Source: Thermodesulfobacterium thermophilum DSM 1276 (GTDB lineage: Bacteria; Desulfobacterota; Thermodesulfobacteria; Thermodesulfobacteriales; Thermodesulfobacteriaceae). From it: DNA of 64,000 nt. The position numbers were made by a program, and so were the translations under genes. Every line of letters begins with the position of its first letter. Within the stretch, counting starts at the first letter, position 1. The stretch spans positions 47,400 to 111,399 of the forward strand of contig NZ_ATXI01000006.1 of the NCBI RefSeq assembly GCF_000421605.1, written 5' to 3'. The notes under the pieces are model-generated. The model had not been told where the DNA came from and ran no database searches. It saw only the letters and a list, made by a program, of their open reading frames with translations. Shown here piece by piece: positions 1 through 7,683 of the stretch.

Positions 1-1
1 T

Positions 2-385
2 TTAAAGGAAAAAAATTTACAGTTTCTATGGCCTTCTGAGGTAAAAGATACCTTAAACTATACTCCTACCCCTATCTCTGTTCCTAACCCAACTTCCTGG
101 GCAGACACCGAAAGAGACCTTTCTGCCTGGCTTTCTAACCCTCTTCAATGGAATGCCATAAAAACTTGCTATGAGCTAATCAAAAAAGCCAAAGACCAGA
201 AACGGTATGATCTCCTCTCTATTCTTAAAAAACTTTCTACCTCAGACCATTTTTACTATATGTGCATCAAATATTTTCAAGACGGAGATGTGCATAAATA
301 TTTTTCTCCCTACTCTTCTCCAGAAGAAATTTATCGGTATTATATGAATATATTAGCAGAAATAGAAACCCAGTTGGAGGGATAA
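2..385 (+). CDS. Glycoside hydrolase family 57 (alpha-amylase type), C-terminal part
   Basis: An open frame runs from the window edge to a TAA at 383-385 with no start in the window, so only the last 127 residues are visible. The segment SWADTERDLSAWLSNP followed by an alpha-helical tail is typical of the C-terminus of GH57 alpha-amylases/4-alpha-glucanotransferases, which act on alpha-1,4-glucans. The stop lies 2 bases before the start of the alpha-glucan phosphorylase, and the GGAGGG at the end of this frame doubles as the ribosome-binding site of that gene, so the two form an operon for glycogen or maltodextrin turnover. Catalytic residues lie upstream of the window and cannot be checked. 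Confidence 0.8.
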   Translation, partial: LKEKNLQFLWPSEVKDTLNYTPTPISVPNPTSWADTERDLSAWLSNPLQWNAIKTCYELIKKAKDQKRYDLLSILKKLSTSDHFYYMCIKYFQDGDVHKYFSPYSSPEEIYRYYMNILAEIETQLEG

Positions 386-387
386 AA

Positions 388-2952
388 ATGCCTTTCAAAA
401 AATTTTTTGTTTATCCTTCTATACCGAAGGAACTTGAGAAACTTTCAAAAATTTCTAAAAATCTCTGGTTTTCCTGGAACTATGATGTTCTTTCTTTTTT
501 TTATAAAATAGACCGAGACCTTTTTAGACAAGTTGAACATAATCCCTTTAAACTTATCTACTACCTTCCTAACATAAGGTTAAAAGCGTTGGCCCAAGAC
601 CAGACCTTTCTTATGGATTTAGAGGACCTCTGGGAAGCATTTCAAGAACATAAAGAATATGTACATCCAGAAGTCAAAAAACATCGTATAGATCCAGAAG
701 ACAAAATAGTTTATTTCTGTACCGAGTTTGGGCTTCATCCTACTTTGCCTTTTTATGCAGGAGGATTAGGGGTTTTAGCCGGGGATTTTTTGATGGCTGC
801 TTCAGACTTAGGACTTCCGATGATAGGGGTAGGTCTTGCATATCAACATGGCTATCTAAAACAAACCATAGACCCTAACCAAAAAACACAAACAGAAAAT
901 CCAGAAATTTTAGACCTGTTTTTAAACTTTTTAGAGGAGGTAAAAAACCCAGATGGAACCCCTATGATGTTATCGATAAGCCTTATGGGGGTAGAGGCTA
1001 AGCTTAGGGTATTTAAGTTAGAAGTAGGTAAAGTAGTTGGTTATTTTTTGGATACCACCCATCCTGAGAATCCTGAAGAAATAAAAGAAATACTTAGATA
1101 TCTCTACCCAGGGGAAATAGAAAAAAGGATCCAACAAGAGATTATCCTTGGTATCGGAGGATATAAATTACTGAAAGCATTAAACCTTAACCCCAAGATA
1201 TATCATCTTAATGAAGGTCATTCTGCGTTTGTCCTTTTAGCAAGATTAAAAGATTTATTGTCTCAAGGATTTTCCTTAGATGAAGCCATCATGCTTATCA
1301 AAGAGACTACTGTTTTTACTACTCATACACCTGTTATTGCAGGTAATGAGCATTTTCCTAAAGAGTTGGTTAAAAAATATCTTTGGGAAGAGTTAGAAGA
1401 GTTGGTTGAACTAGCCAAAAATGAAAATATTATTCTGGAATTCTATAAACAAGGCACCCTAAAGGAAAATCCTGAAATTTTCTGGTTACCTGCTTTAGCC
1501 ATCAACTATTCCTCTAACGTAAACGCTGTTTCTAAACTTCATCAAAAAACCACCAAAAAGATGTGGCATCCCCTTTTTCCCGAACTACCAGAGGAAGAAG
1601 TTCCCATAGAGTATGTAACCAACGGTGTTCACTGGAGATGGTTAAGCGAACCTTTCTATCAACTTTTTAAAAAGTATCTTGGAGCCAATTTTATCTATAT
1701 GTCTCCTGAAGATTCAACCTGGGAGGAAATATTAAAAATCCCAGACGAAGAAATATGGGAAGCCCACAAAAAAAACAAGTACAGACTTTTAAACCTTATC
1801 AAAACCCAGTTAAAAGAGGAATCTTTTAAGCTAAACCTCTCAGAAGAAAAACCAAACTATCAACCTCCTAAAGCCCAAGACCTTATCATAGGTTGTGCTC
1901 GAAGGATGACTGGTTATAAGAGAAACTCTCTCATCCTATATCATAAAGACCAGATACTAAACCTTTTAAAAGAAAAAGACATTGTGCTGGTGTTTGCAGG
2001 TAAAGCCCATCCTAAGGATGTAGAAGGTAAAAACATAATCCGTGAGATTTTAGAGTTTAGAGAGACTTATAAGCTTTATCATAAGATCATCTTTTTAGAA
2101 AACTATAACCTTCATTTAGCCAGATATCTTATTTGGGGGTCAGATGTTTGGTTAAATACCCCTTTAAGGCCTATGGAGGCTTGCGGGACTTCAGGGATGA
2201 AGGCTGCCATGAACGGGGTTTTAAACTTAAGCGTTCTTGACGGATGGTGGCCAGAAGGATACAACAGGCTTAACGGTTGGGCTATAATCCCTAAGGAAGG
2301 ATTGCCACTTTATAACCACTACGAAGCTAATCAAATATATACTCTTTTAGAAAAAGAAATCTATCCTCTCTTTACTGAAAGAGACGAAGACGGGATCTCA
2401 AGAGATTGGGTAAAGATGATGAAACAAAGCATGTACATAACTTGTAAACAGTTTTCTACCAACCGTATGCTCCTTGAATACATAGATAAATTTTATTCAC
2501 CCATCCTAGAAAGACTAAAACATCTTTCTCAAAAAGATTTCTCCCTTCTTAAGGCTTTAGCAGAAGAAAAAAGAATTTTGACTGAAAATTGGGAAAACAT
2601 AAAATTTATAGAGGTAAAAGAAAATTTAGAAAAAACCTTCCTACAGGATGGCCAAGAAGTAAGTGTATCTGCCAAAGTCTTTTTAGGTAGCCTAAACCCT
2701 GAGTTAATAGAAGTACAGTTGGTACTCATAGAGGAAATAGCTTGTGTATGCAACTTAGGGGAAGAAGAAGAGAAAGAAAGGTATGTAAGATGCTTTCCCC
2801 TTAAGCTGATAGAGTTTAAAGAAGGGGTTGGGGTCTATCAAAAATCTTTTCCTCTTTATGGACCTGGACTTAAAGCTTATAACTTTAGGGTAGTTCCTAA
2901 AAACTTTTATCTTAGAAAATATTATCCCAACTTGATTAAGTGGACTTTTTAA
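388..2952 (+). CDS. glgP: Alpha-glucan (glycogen/maltodextrin) phosphorylase
   Basis: The 854-residue protein belongs to the GT35 phosphorylases, which release glucose-1-phosphate from the non-reducing ends of alpha-1,4-glucans. It begins with the DUF3417-type N-terminal domain (KNLWFSWN) found in the thermophile/AglP subgroup. The pyridoxal-phosphate lysine is in CGTSGMKAAMNG (about Lys605), and the DGWWPEGYN segment follows it. The phosphorylase core motif TEFGLHPTLPFYAGGLGVLAGD is recognisable around residues 110-135. The ATG is preceded by GGAGGGATAAA. The substrate (glycogen versus maltodextrin) cannot be told from sequence alone. The gene is cotranscribed with the upstream GH57 hydrolase. 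Confidence 0.95.
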   Translation: MPFKKFFVYPSIPKELEKLSKISKNLWFSWNYDVLSFFYKIDRDLFRQVEHNPFKLIYYLPNIRLKALAQDQTFLMDLEDLWEAFQEHKEYVHPEVKKHRIDPEDKIVYFCTEFGLHPTLPFYAGGLGVLAGDFLMAASDLGLPMIGVGLAYQHGYLKQTIDPNQKTQTENPEILDLFLNFLEEVKNPDGTPMMLSISLMGVEAKLRVFKLEVGKVVGYFLDTTHPENPEEIKEILRYLYPGEIEKRIQQEIILGIGGYKLLKALNLNPKIYHLNEGHSAFVLLARLKDLLSQGFSLDEAIMLIKETTVFTTHTPVIAGNEHFPKELVKKYLWEELEELVELAKNENIILEFYKQGTLKENPEIFWLPALAINYSSNVNAVSKLHQKTTKKMWHPLFPELPEEEVPIEYVTNGVHWRWLSEPFYQLFKKYLGANFIYMSPEDSTWEEILKIPDEEIWEAHKKNKYRLLNLIKTQLKEESFKLNLSEEKPNYQPPKAQDLIIGCARRMTGYKRNSLILYHKDQILNLLKEKDIVLVFAGKAHPKDVEGKNIIREILEFRETYKLYHKIIFLENYNLHLARYLIWGSDVWLNTPLRPMEACGTSGMKAAMNGVLNLSVLDGWWPEGYNRLNGWAIIPKEGLPLYNHYEANQIYTLLEKEIYPLFTERDEDGISRDWVKMMKQSMYITCKQFSTNRMLLEYIDKFYSPILERLKHLSQKDFSLLKALAEEKRILTENWENIKFIEVKENLEKTFLQDGQEVSVSAKVFLGSLNPELIEVQLVLIEEIACVCNLGEEEEKERYVRCFPLKLIEFKEGVGVYQKSFPLYGPGLKAYNFRVVPKNFYLRKYYPNLIKWTF

Positions 2953-2999
2953 TTTTTATGATTATAATTTTATTTTAAATAGCCTTTTAGGGAGGGGTT

Positions 3000-3611
3000 A
3001 TGGAAACCCTATTGTATCTTTTGATTCTTTTCGTAGGCGTTTTAGTAGGTATAGCTATTTATATCTTTTTTAAGGTTAATCAAACTTTAGACCGTGTAAA
3101 CCTAAGGTTAGAAGAACTATCTCCTGTTTTAAAAAATCTTAAAGAAACCACCGAAAAAACCTCAGAGACCTTAGACACAGCTAAACAAACTATCTCTAAC
3201 CTAAACGAACTTATAACCGGGCTTAAAATCATTCCCAACATCCTTAAGGAATTAGGAGAAAGTATTAAAGATTTCGAGACCTTTTTGAAAAACCAGACAG
3301 AGATTGTTACAGATGAAGTAAAAGAAATTTCCAATAAGTTAAAAATTAACTTAGAAATTGCAAAAAACAACTTAGACAACATAAAAGAGGTGACCTCTCA
3401 GGCAAAAGAGGTGACAGAAAAGGTTAGCCATAGTTTAAGCCCTATGTTTAACTCTCTTGCTGAGTTTAGTCAAACCTCTAAACTCGTTTTAGACCAGATA
3501 AACCACCAGATTAAAAAGGTCTATGTAGAGGGGAGTTCTCTAATTTATGGAGCTAAAGAGCTAATACAACAGATAAAAAAGATAATTCCTCTTCCTAATT
3601 TAAAAAAATAA
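3000..3611 (+). CDS. Membrane-anchored coiled-coil protein (DUF948-like)
   Basis: This 203-residue protein has one N-terminal membrane segment (about residues 4-25). A long helical region rich in Lys, Glu, Leu, Ser and Thr follows, with heptad-like spacing consistent with coiled coil. This architecture matches DUF948-type proteins, which in other bacteria often sit beside YtxH-like proteins, as here. The start ATG has GGGAGGGGTT directly upstream. The function is not known; a structural role at the inner membrane is a guess. A gap of 47 bases separates it from the next gene on the same strand. Confidence 0.7.
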   Translation: METLLYLLILFVGVLVGIAIYIFFKVNQTLDRVNLRLEELSPVLKNLKETTEKTSETLDTAKQTISNLNELITGLKIIPNILKELGESIKDFETFLKNQTEIVTDEVKEISNKLKINLEIAKNNLDNIKEVTSQAKEVTEKVSHSLSPMFNSLAEFSQTSKLVLDQINHQIKKVYVEGSSLIYGAKELIQQIKKIIPLPNLKK

Positions 3612-3658
3612 ACCCTTTAGGGTTAATATTTAAAAATTTTACAAAAAGGAGGTGGATT

Positions 3659-3979
3659 ATGGAAGGGAAAAAAACTACGGTTTTATTAGCTTTTCTTGGT
3701 GGGGTGGTAGTAGGGGGGATTGCAGCCCTTCTTTTGGCACCAGCCAGTGGTTCTGAGGTTAGGAAAAAGATAAAGGAAGAGATGGACGAAGCCTTAGATA
3801 AAGTTAAAACTGAAGCTGAAGCTTTAAAATCCAAGGCAGAGGAAATCACTTCCAAAGGAAAAGAAATCATCGAAAGTAAAAAAGAAGAGCTTAAAGAAGC
3901 CGTAGAAAAAAGCAAAGAAACCTTAAAAGAAAAGAAAGAAGAATTAGCCTCTAAACTCTTAAAAAAAGAAGAGGTTTAA
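3659..3979 (+). CDS. YtxH-domain small membrane protein
   Basis: The 106-residue protein starts with a glycine-rich membrane segment (LAFLGGVVVGGIAALLLAP) and the APASGSEVR motif that marks the YtxH family. A highly charged Lys/Glu helix follows to the C-terminus. A strong ribosome-binding site, AAAAAGGAGG, precedes the ATG. YtxH proteins are general-stress or envelope-associated in Bacillus, but no biochemical role is established. It pairs with the DUF948-like gene just upstream and converges on nadK, with 9 bases between stop codons. Confidence 0.8.
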   Translation: MEGKKTTVLLAFLGGVVVGGIAALLLAPASGSEVRKKIKEEMDEALDKVKTEAEALKSKAEEITSKGKEIIESKKEELKEAVEKSKETLKEKKEELASKLLKKEEV

Positions 3980-3988
3980 AAGACTTTT

Positions 3989-4792
3989 TTACCAATTAAA
4001 CTTAGACTTTAAAATTTTTAGATAATTTTTCTCTGGTAAGGTAAGAATTCTAAGAGGTTTTGGGGCTTTTTTAAAACGAAGAGGTTGATCTTCCTGCACT
4101 ACTAAGTTAATCTGTCCGTCGATGAGAAGATGAACTTCTTCGTTCTCCCCTTTCCCTTTTTTGTTTAAGATTACCACGGTTTCAAAGTTATCTGGAATAA
4201 CAAAGGGACGTAGGTTTATTTTAAAAGCACAGATCGGTGTGCAGACAAAAACCTGTGCCTCTGGATGGATAACCGGGCCTCCGGCTGAAAGGTTATAAGC
4301 AGTAGATCCGGTTGGGGTAGAGATGATCAACCCATCACCAGGGATGGTAGTAAGATGATAGCCCTCAACCTGCAGGCTCAAATATATCACCTTACCCAAA
4401 GGACCTTTCATGATAGCCCCTTCGTTTAGAGCAACAAAGGTCTCATTCTGATAGGTAATCTCAAGAAGCGTTCTTTTTTGAATTTTAGCCTCTCCTTCTT
4501 TGATTAGCCTTAAAAGATATGGTAATTCTTCTAAAGAAACCTCGGTTAAAAAACCAAAATTTCCCAGATTAACCCCTATCAAAGGAAGGTCGTAAGTATA
4601 GGCAAAGGGCACAGCCCTTAGGAAGGTGCCATCACCTCCTAACACCAGGATAGCATCAAAGGTTAGGACCTCTTCTTTAGAAAGTTCTGAGATTCTTTCT
4701 AAAGGAAGCAGAAAAAACTCTTTTGAGTTAATCTTCTCAAAGATTTGCGGAAGTTTTTGCGGGTCTTTTAGTAGATAAAAGAATTTGGACAT
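3989..4792 (-). CDS. nadK: NAD kinase
   Basis: The enzyme phosphorylates NAD to NADP in the cytoplasm. The 267-residue protein carries the signature GGDGTFLRA (residues 52-60), NLGNFGFL, and the substrate loop GDGLIISTPTGSTAYNLSAGG. Its length fits the short bacterial NAD kinases. No Shine-Dalgarno sequence is visible before the ATG. A promoter-like pair (TTGCTT, 17 bases, TAAAAT) ends only 6 bases upstream of the start, so the transcript may be leaderless. It converges with the YtxH gene and diverges from tRNA-Pro. Confidence 0.95.
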   Translation of the reverse strand: MSKFFYLLKDPQKLPQIFEKINSKEFFLLPLERISELSKEEVLTFDAILVLGGDGTFLRAVPFAYTYDLPLIGVNLGNFGFLTEVSLEELPYLLRLIKEGEAKIQKRTLLEITYQNETFVALNEGAIMKGPLGKVIYLSLQVEGYHLTTIPGDGLIISTPTGSTAYNLSAGGPVIHPEAQVFVCTPICAFKINLRPFVIPDNFETVVILNKKGKGENEEVHLLIDGQINLVVQEDQPLRFKKAPKPLRILTLPEKNYLKILKSKFNW

Positions 4793-4798
4793 GATATA

Positions 4799-4827
4799 AT
4801 TTTATTCTTAAACCTTGAGAAAAGCAA
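4799..4827 (-). promoter_or_regulatory. Putative nadK promoter giving a leaderless mRNA
   Basis: On the minus strand TTGCTT (4822-4827) and TAAAAT (4799-4804) are separated by 17 bases. The -10 hexamer is followed by only TATATC before the nadK ATG at 4792, so transcription would begin at or next to the start codon. No ribosome-binding site is present in that gap. Confidence 0.4.
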
Positions 4828-4911
4828 TAACCTTGATTAAGGTTTATAAACCTCAAAAAACCTTAAAAAAACCCTTAGAAACCCAATCAAACAAAAATTT
4901 TCCTTAACCTC

Positions 4912-4939
4912 TTGACATTTTTTAAAGATTTTTTATTAT
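4912..4939 (+). promoter_or_regulatory. Sigma-70-type promoter of tRNA-Pro
   Basis: A perfect TTGACA (4912-4917) is followed after 16 bases by TATTAT (4934-4939). The tRNA begins 39 bases further on. The 16-base spacer is the same as in the four rRNA promoters of this window. Confidence 0.65.
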
Positions 4940-4978
4940 AGTGTTTAAACTTAAATAGGTTATTCTTGTCTTTTTAAT

Positions 4979-5052
4979 CGGGACGTAGCGCAGCTTGGAA
5001 GCGCACCCGCTTGGGGTGTGGGGGGTCGGCGGTTCAAATCCGCCCGTCCCGA
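4979..5052 (+). tRNA. tRNA-Pro (anticodon GGG)
   Basis: A full cloverleaf can be folded. The acceptor stem is CGGGACG/CGTCCCG, the D-stem GCGC/GCGC, and the anticodon stem CCCGC/GTGGG with loop TTGGGGT, giving anticodon GGG at 5013-5015. The T-stem is GGCGG/CCGCC with loop TTCAAAT, and the discriminator base is A. CCA is not encoded. A T-run directly after the gene could help terminate transcription. Confidence 0.95.
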
Positions 5053-5089
5053 TTTTTTTTATTGGGATACTGAAAAACTAAAAAACCGG

Positions 5090-5180
5090 GCACCTTGCCT
5101 GGGAGGAGGTGAAATATGAGTGCAGTACAAACCGTTTGTCAGGTTGAAAGGTTGAATAGCTGCCCTACCCAGCAAGGTGC
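5090..5180 (+). promoter_or_regulatory. Possible RNA switch over the speD ribosome-binding site
   Basis: The leader segment GCACCTTGCCTGGG (5090-5103) can pair in two mutually exclusive ways. CACCT (5091-5095) is complementary to AGGTG (5107-5111) inside the ribosome-binding site. The whole segment is also complementary, apart from one bulge, to CCCAGCAAGGTGC (5168-5180) within the speD coding region. The first structure would hide the ribosome-binding site and the second would free it. This comes from inspection only; no folding energies were calculated. Confidence 0.4.
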
Positions 5181-5565
5181 ACTCAAACGATGTGTTTGGT
5201 CCTATCATATCATCGCTGAGTTTTGGGGCTCCCCTTTTGAACTTTTGGCTGAAGCTCCGGTGGTAGAACAAGCTCTAAAAGAAGCCATAGCTACCAACGG
5301 TGCGTTAAAAGAAATTTCTGCGGTAAGTTACCAGTTCCAGCCTTTTGGGGTTTCTGCTCAGGTTAATTTAGGTTGTTCTCATATCTATATCCACACCTGG
5401 CCAGAAAGAGGATATTCTGCCTTAGACATCTTAGCAGAAAATAAAGAAGAAGCCCACAGGATATTGTCTAAGCTTCAGCGTAATCTTCGTCCTCAAAACG
5501 TCTATATCGCTGAGTTTGCAAGAGGACTTTCTCAGGATACTTTATCAGAGGGAGGAGAAACTTGA
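5116..5565 (+). CDS. speD: SpeD-family pyruvoyl decarboxylase (S-adenosylmethionine decarboxylase homologue)
   Basis: The 149-residue protein aligns with class 1b AdoMet decarboxylases, which self-cleave to make a pyruvoyl cofactor. The processing serine is kept as Ser88 in CSHIYIHTWPE, and the processing histidine as His93. The proton-donor cysteine (Cys83 in the Thermotoga maritima enzyme) would align with Glu108 in DILAENKEE, so the catalytic Cys is missing and the loop after it is shorter. The residue before the cleavage serine is Cys instead of the usual Glu. There is an N-terminal extension of about 28 residues. Start: GGGAGGAGGTGAAAT then ATG. It overlaps speE by 3 bases. It may be a true AdoMet decarboxylase or a neofunctionalised ornithine/arginine decarboxylase; the family is certain, the substrate is not. 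Confidence 0.85.
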   Translation: MSAVQTVCQVERLNSCPTQQGALKRCVWSYHIIAEFWGSPFELLAEAPVVEQALKEAIATNGALKEISAVSYQFQPFGVSAQVNLGCSHIYIHTWPERGYSALDILAENKEEAHRILSKLQRNLRPQNVYIAEFARGLSQDTLSEGGET

Positions 5566-6383
5566 CTGGAAGTTTTTGGTGGAGAGAGAAAATCTTTAAA
5601 GACTTCGGACATTCCTACAAAGTTGAATTAGTCTTTGAAGAAAAAGGGTTACAAGAAATACAAATCTTTAAAAATCCCTCTTGGGGCTATCTTTTTGTTT
5701 TAGATGGAATCGTTCAATTTACAGAAAAAGACGAATTTATATACCATGAGACCATAACCTATCTTCCTATAAGCCTCCTCCCCACCCCCCCTGAAGAGGT
5801 TATAATAGTTGGAGGGGGGGACGGAGGAGTTCTAAGAGAACTTCAAAAAATCCCTACCCTTAAAAAGATCATTCAGTTTGAAATAGATACCCTGGTGTTT
5901 GACTTATGCCAAAAATACTTTTTTAAAATTTCTGGAGATTATGCCGACCCAAGGGTCAACTTAGTGATCAAAGACGGCTATTTAGGGCTAAAAGAGAGTC
6001 CTTCAGAAGGATTTGATTTGGTAATCGTTGATTGTACTGACCCTGTTGGACCTGCTAAAACTTTATATACTGTTGAGTTTTATCAAGAGGCTTCAAGGGT
6101 ACTTAAACCTCACGGGTTTTTTATCCAGCAAGCTAGTCTACCGATTTATTTCCCTCACATCATAAAAGAAGCCTATCCCAAAATTTCTCAAGTTTTTCCC
6201 TATGTAAAGATAGTGCGTTGCTATGTTCCTTGCTACGGAGAAGAGATTGCCTTTTTCTTGGCTACAAAAGAGCCAAAAGACTGGTTTAACCCTAAACAAC
6301 TAATTTCTGGTAAATACTATCATCCTGGGTTGAATCCCTATTATTTTTCTTTACCTCAGACTTGGTTAGAACTTCTAAAATAA
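5562..6383 (+). CDS. speE: Polyamine aminopropyltransferase (spermidine synthase)
   Basis: The enzyme transfers the aminopropyl group of decarboxylated AdoMet to putrescine or another diamine. The 273-residue protein shows the nucleotide-binding motif VGGGDGGVLRE (about residues 83-93), the acidic FEIDTLVFDLCQKYF segment and the catalytic-region DLVIVDCTDPVGPA. The start is TTG at 5562 preceded by GGGAGGAGAAAC. It overlaps the speD stop (TTGA), indicating translational coupling. Its natural partner would be decarboxylated AdoMet. If the neighbouring SpeD does not make that compound, another SpeD must exist elsewhere. Confidence 0.93.
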   Translation: MTGSFWWREKIFKDFGHSYKVELVFEEKGLQEIQIFKNPSWGYLFVLDGIVQFTEKDEFIYHETITYLPISLLPTPPEEVIIVGGGDGGVLRELQKIPTLKKIIQFEIDTLVFDLCQKYFFKISGDYADPRVNLVIKDGYLGLKESPSEGFDLVIVDCTDPVGPAKTLYTVEFYQEASRVLKPHGFFIQQASLPIYFPHIIKEAYPKISQVFPYVKIVRCYVPCYGEEIAFFLATKEPKDWFNPKQLISGKYYHPGLNPYYFSLPQTWLELLK

Positions 6384-6396
6384 AGGGCCCTTTAGT

Positions 6397-6981
6397 TTGA
6401 AAATCACCGGAGGCTATTTAAAAGGGCAAAAGCTTTTTCTTCCTCCACCTAAGGACTTAAGCATTCGCCCTTTAAGAAGTAGGATCAGGAAGTCTCTTTT
6501 TGACCTTTTAGGACAAGACCTTTCTGGGTCTAAAGTGTTAGACCTGTTTTCAGGGACAGGAGCTCTTGGAATAGAAGCCCTTTCAAGAGGGGCGGATCTG
6601 GTTTTTTTTGTAGACTTTAGCGACTTAAGCCTTTCTCTGATCCGTAAAAACTTAGAAAAACTTAAACTTACAGAAAAGGCCTTGGTTTTAAAACTTAAAC
6701 TACCAGAAGGTCTATCTAAGCTTAGCCAAGCCTATCTTAACATTAAATTTGACTTAGTCTTTATTACCCCACCTTATAAAACGGGGCTGAGCCTTAAAAC
6801 CCTTAAGGCCTTACCTACAGAAATTTTAGACCAAGAAGCCATAATAATGGTAGAAGAAGCTACAGGAATACCCCTACCAGAAAAAACCGACCAATTTGTC
6901 TTGATCAAAGTCAAAACCTACGGAGAAACCACTCTGTATTTTTATCAGCCTGTTATTCCAAACACAGAGGAGGACTCTTAG
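6397..6981 (+). CDS. rsmD: 16S rRNA (guanine-N2)-methyltransferase RsmD
   Basis: The enzyme methylates a guanine (G966 in E. coli) of 16S rRNA. The 194-residue protein begins KITGGYLKGQKLFLPP, has the R-x-L-R-S-R-I-R-x-S-L-F-D-L segment typical of RsmD, and an AdoMet-binding motif VLDLFSGTGALGIEALSRGA. The catalytic tetrapeptide is TPPY (in FITPPYKTGL) instead of the usual DPPY/NPPY. The start is a TTG at 6397 with no strong ribosome-binding site, 13 bases after speE. Its last 29 bases overlap the end of the convergent lipoprotein gene. Confidence 0.88.
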   Translation: MKITGGYLKGQKLFLPPPKDLSIRPLRSRIRKSLFDLLGQDLSGSKVLDLFSGTGALGIEALSRGADLVFFVDFSDLSLSLIRKNLEKLKLTEKALVLKLKLPEGLSKLSQAYLNIKFDLVFITPPYKTGLSLKTLKALPTEILDQEAIIMVEEATGIPLPEKTDQFVLIKVKTYGETTLYFYQPVIPNTEEDS

Positions 6982-7672
6982 GGCCTGGAATCTGAGTGCC
7001 TCGAAAATTCAAAAAACTCCTTATTCGGTAGCAGGTCTTCCTAACGTCTGATAGTTTTTCAAAAAACTCTTCTTTTCTCACATAAAAGCTCTCAACCTTA
7101 GAGCCAGAAGTTTTTTCTACCTCATAAGAGAGAGGATAATCTATAGAAAGGCCTTCTATGTCTTTTTCTGGCTTTTTCCAGGTTAAAAGCACCACGTTTT
7201 CTGGTAAAACCTGAAAAGAAATGTTCTCAGGGAAAAGAGGAGGGTTATGCCAGTATAAATATCCAGGAAAATCAAACCAATCGGTCTTAACTAAAAAATC
7301 TTTTTTTATTTTAATCCTGTATTTATATCTATGACGATGTTTAACCTGATAGTCATGATACACGTATAAATTCCCTGCAGAATGAAGTTTAGGGGAAAGT
7401 TTGATTTCATAAATTTTAGGTTTAGCCTTAGGAGAATCTAAAGATATCTCTTCTTTTTCTATGATAAGAGAACTAATTTTTACCAACGGATAACCTCCCT
7501 TGGTTTCTGTAGGGAGATAAACTATCAGGTCAAAACCTGCTTCTGTAGGTTTTACCTCAAAAGAAAACTCTTTAGGAATACTTTTAGAGGGAGGTAGAGG
7601 AGGATTTTTTTTCCCGCAACCAGCTAAAAAAAATACCAAAAAGATAAAAACCATCCAGAAATACTTTTTCAT
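6953..7672 (-). CDS. Lipoprotein of unknown function with a fibronectin-III-like C-terminus
   Basis: The start is placed at the ATG at 7670-7672, preceded by AAAAGGAG, and not at the longer upstream frame. This gives a 239-residue protein with a lipoprotein signal peptide: MKKYFWMVFIFLVFF then LAGC as lipobox, so Cys18-20 would be lipidated. A Pro-rich linker (NPPLPPS) follows. The C-terminal part (LLTWKKP, YEVEKTSG, YRIRSF) has the beta-strand pattern of fibronectin type III domains. No specific function is recognised. It is the last gene of the nifS-nagZ-fumarase operon, 11 bases after fumarase alpha. Confidence 0.75.
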   Translation of the reverse strand: MKKYFWMVFIFLVFFLAGCGKKNPPLPPSKSIPKEFSFEVKPTEAGFDLIVYLPTETKGGYPLVKISSLIIEKEEISLDSPKAKPKIYEIKLSPKLHSAGNLYVYHDYQVKHRHRYKYRIKIKKDFLVKTDWFDFPGYLYWHNPPLFPENISFQVLPENVVLLTWKKPEKDIEGLSIDYPLSYEVEKTSGSKVESFYVRKEEFFEKLSDVRKTCYRIRSFLNFRGTQIPGPKSPPLCLE

Positions 7673-7683
7673 GTTTACTCCTT

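Noticed and set aside
4829..4844. Palindrome AACCTT-GATT-AAGGTT upstream of nadK
   Set aside because: A perfect but short dyad in AT-rich DNA, just upstream of the -35 region. It has no second copy elsewhere that would support a regulator site.
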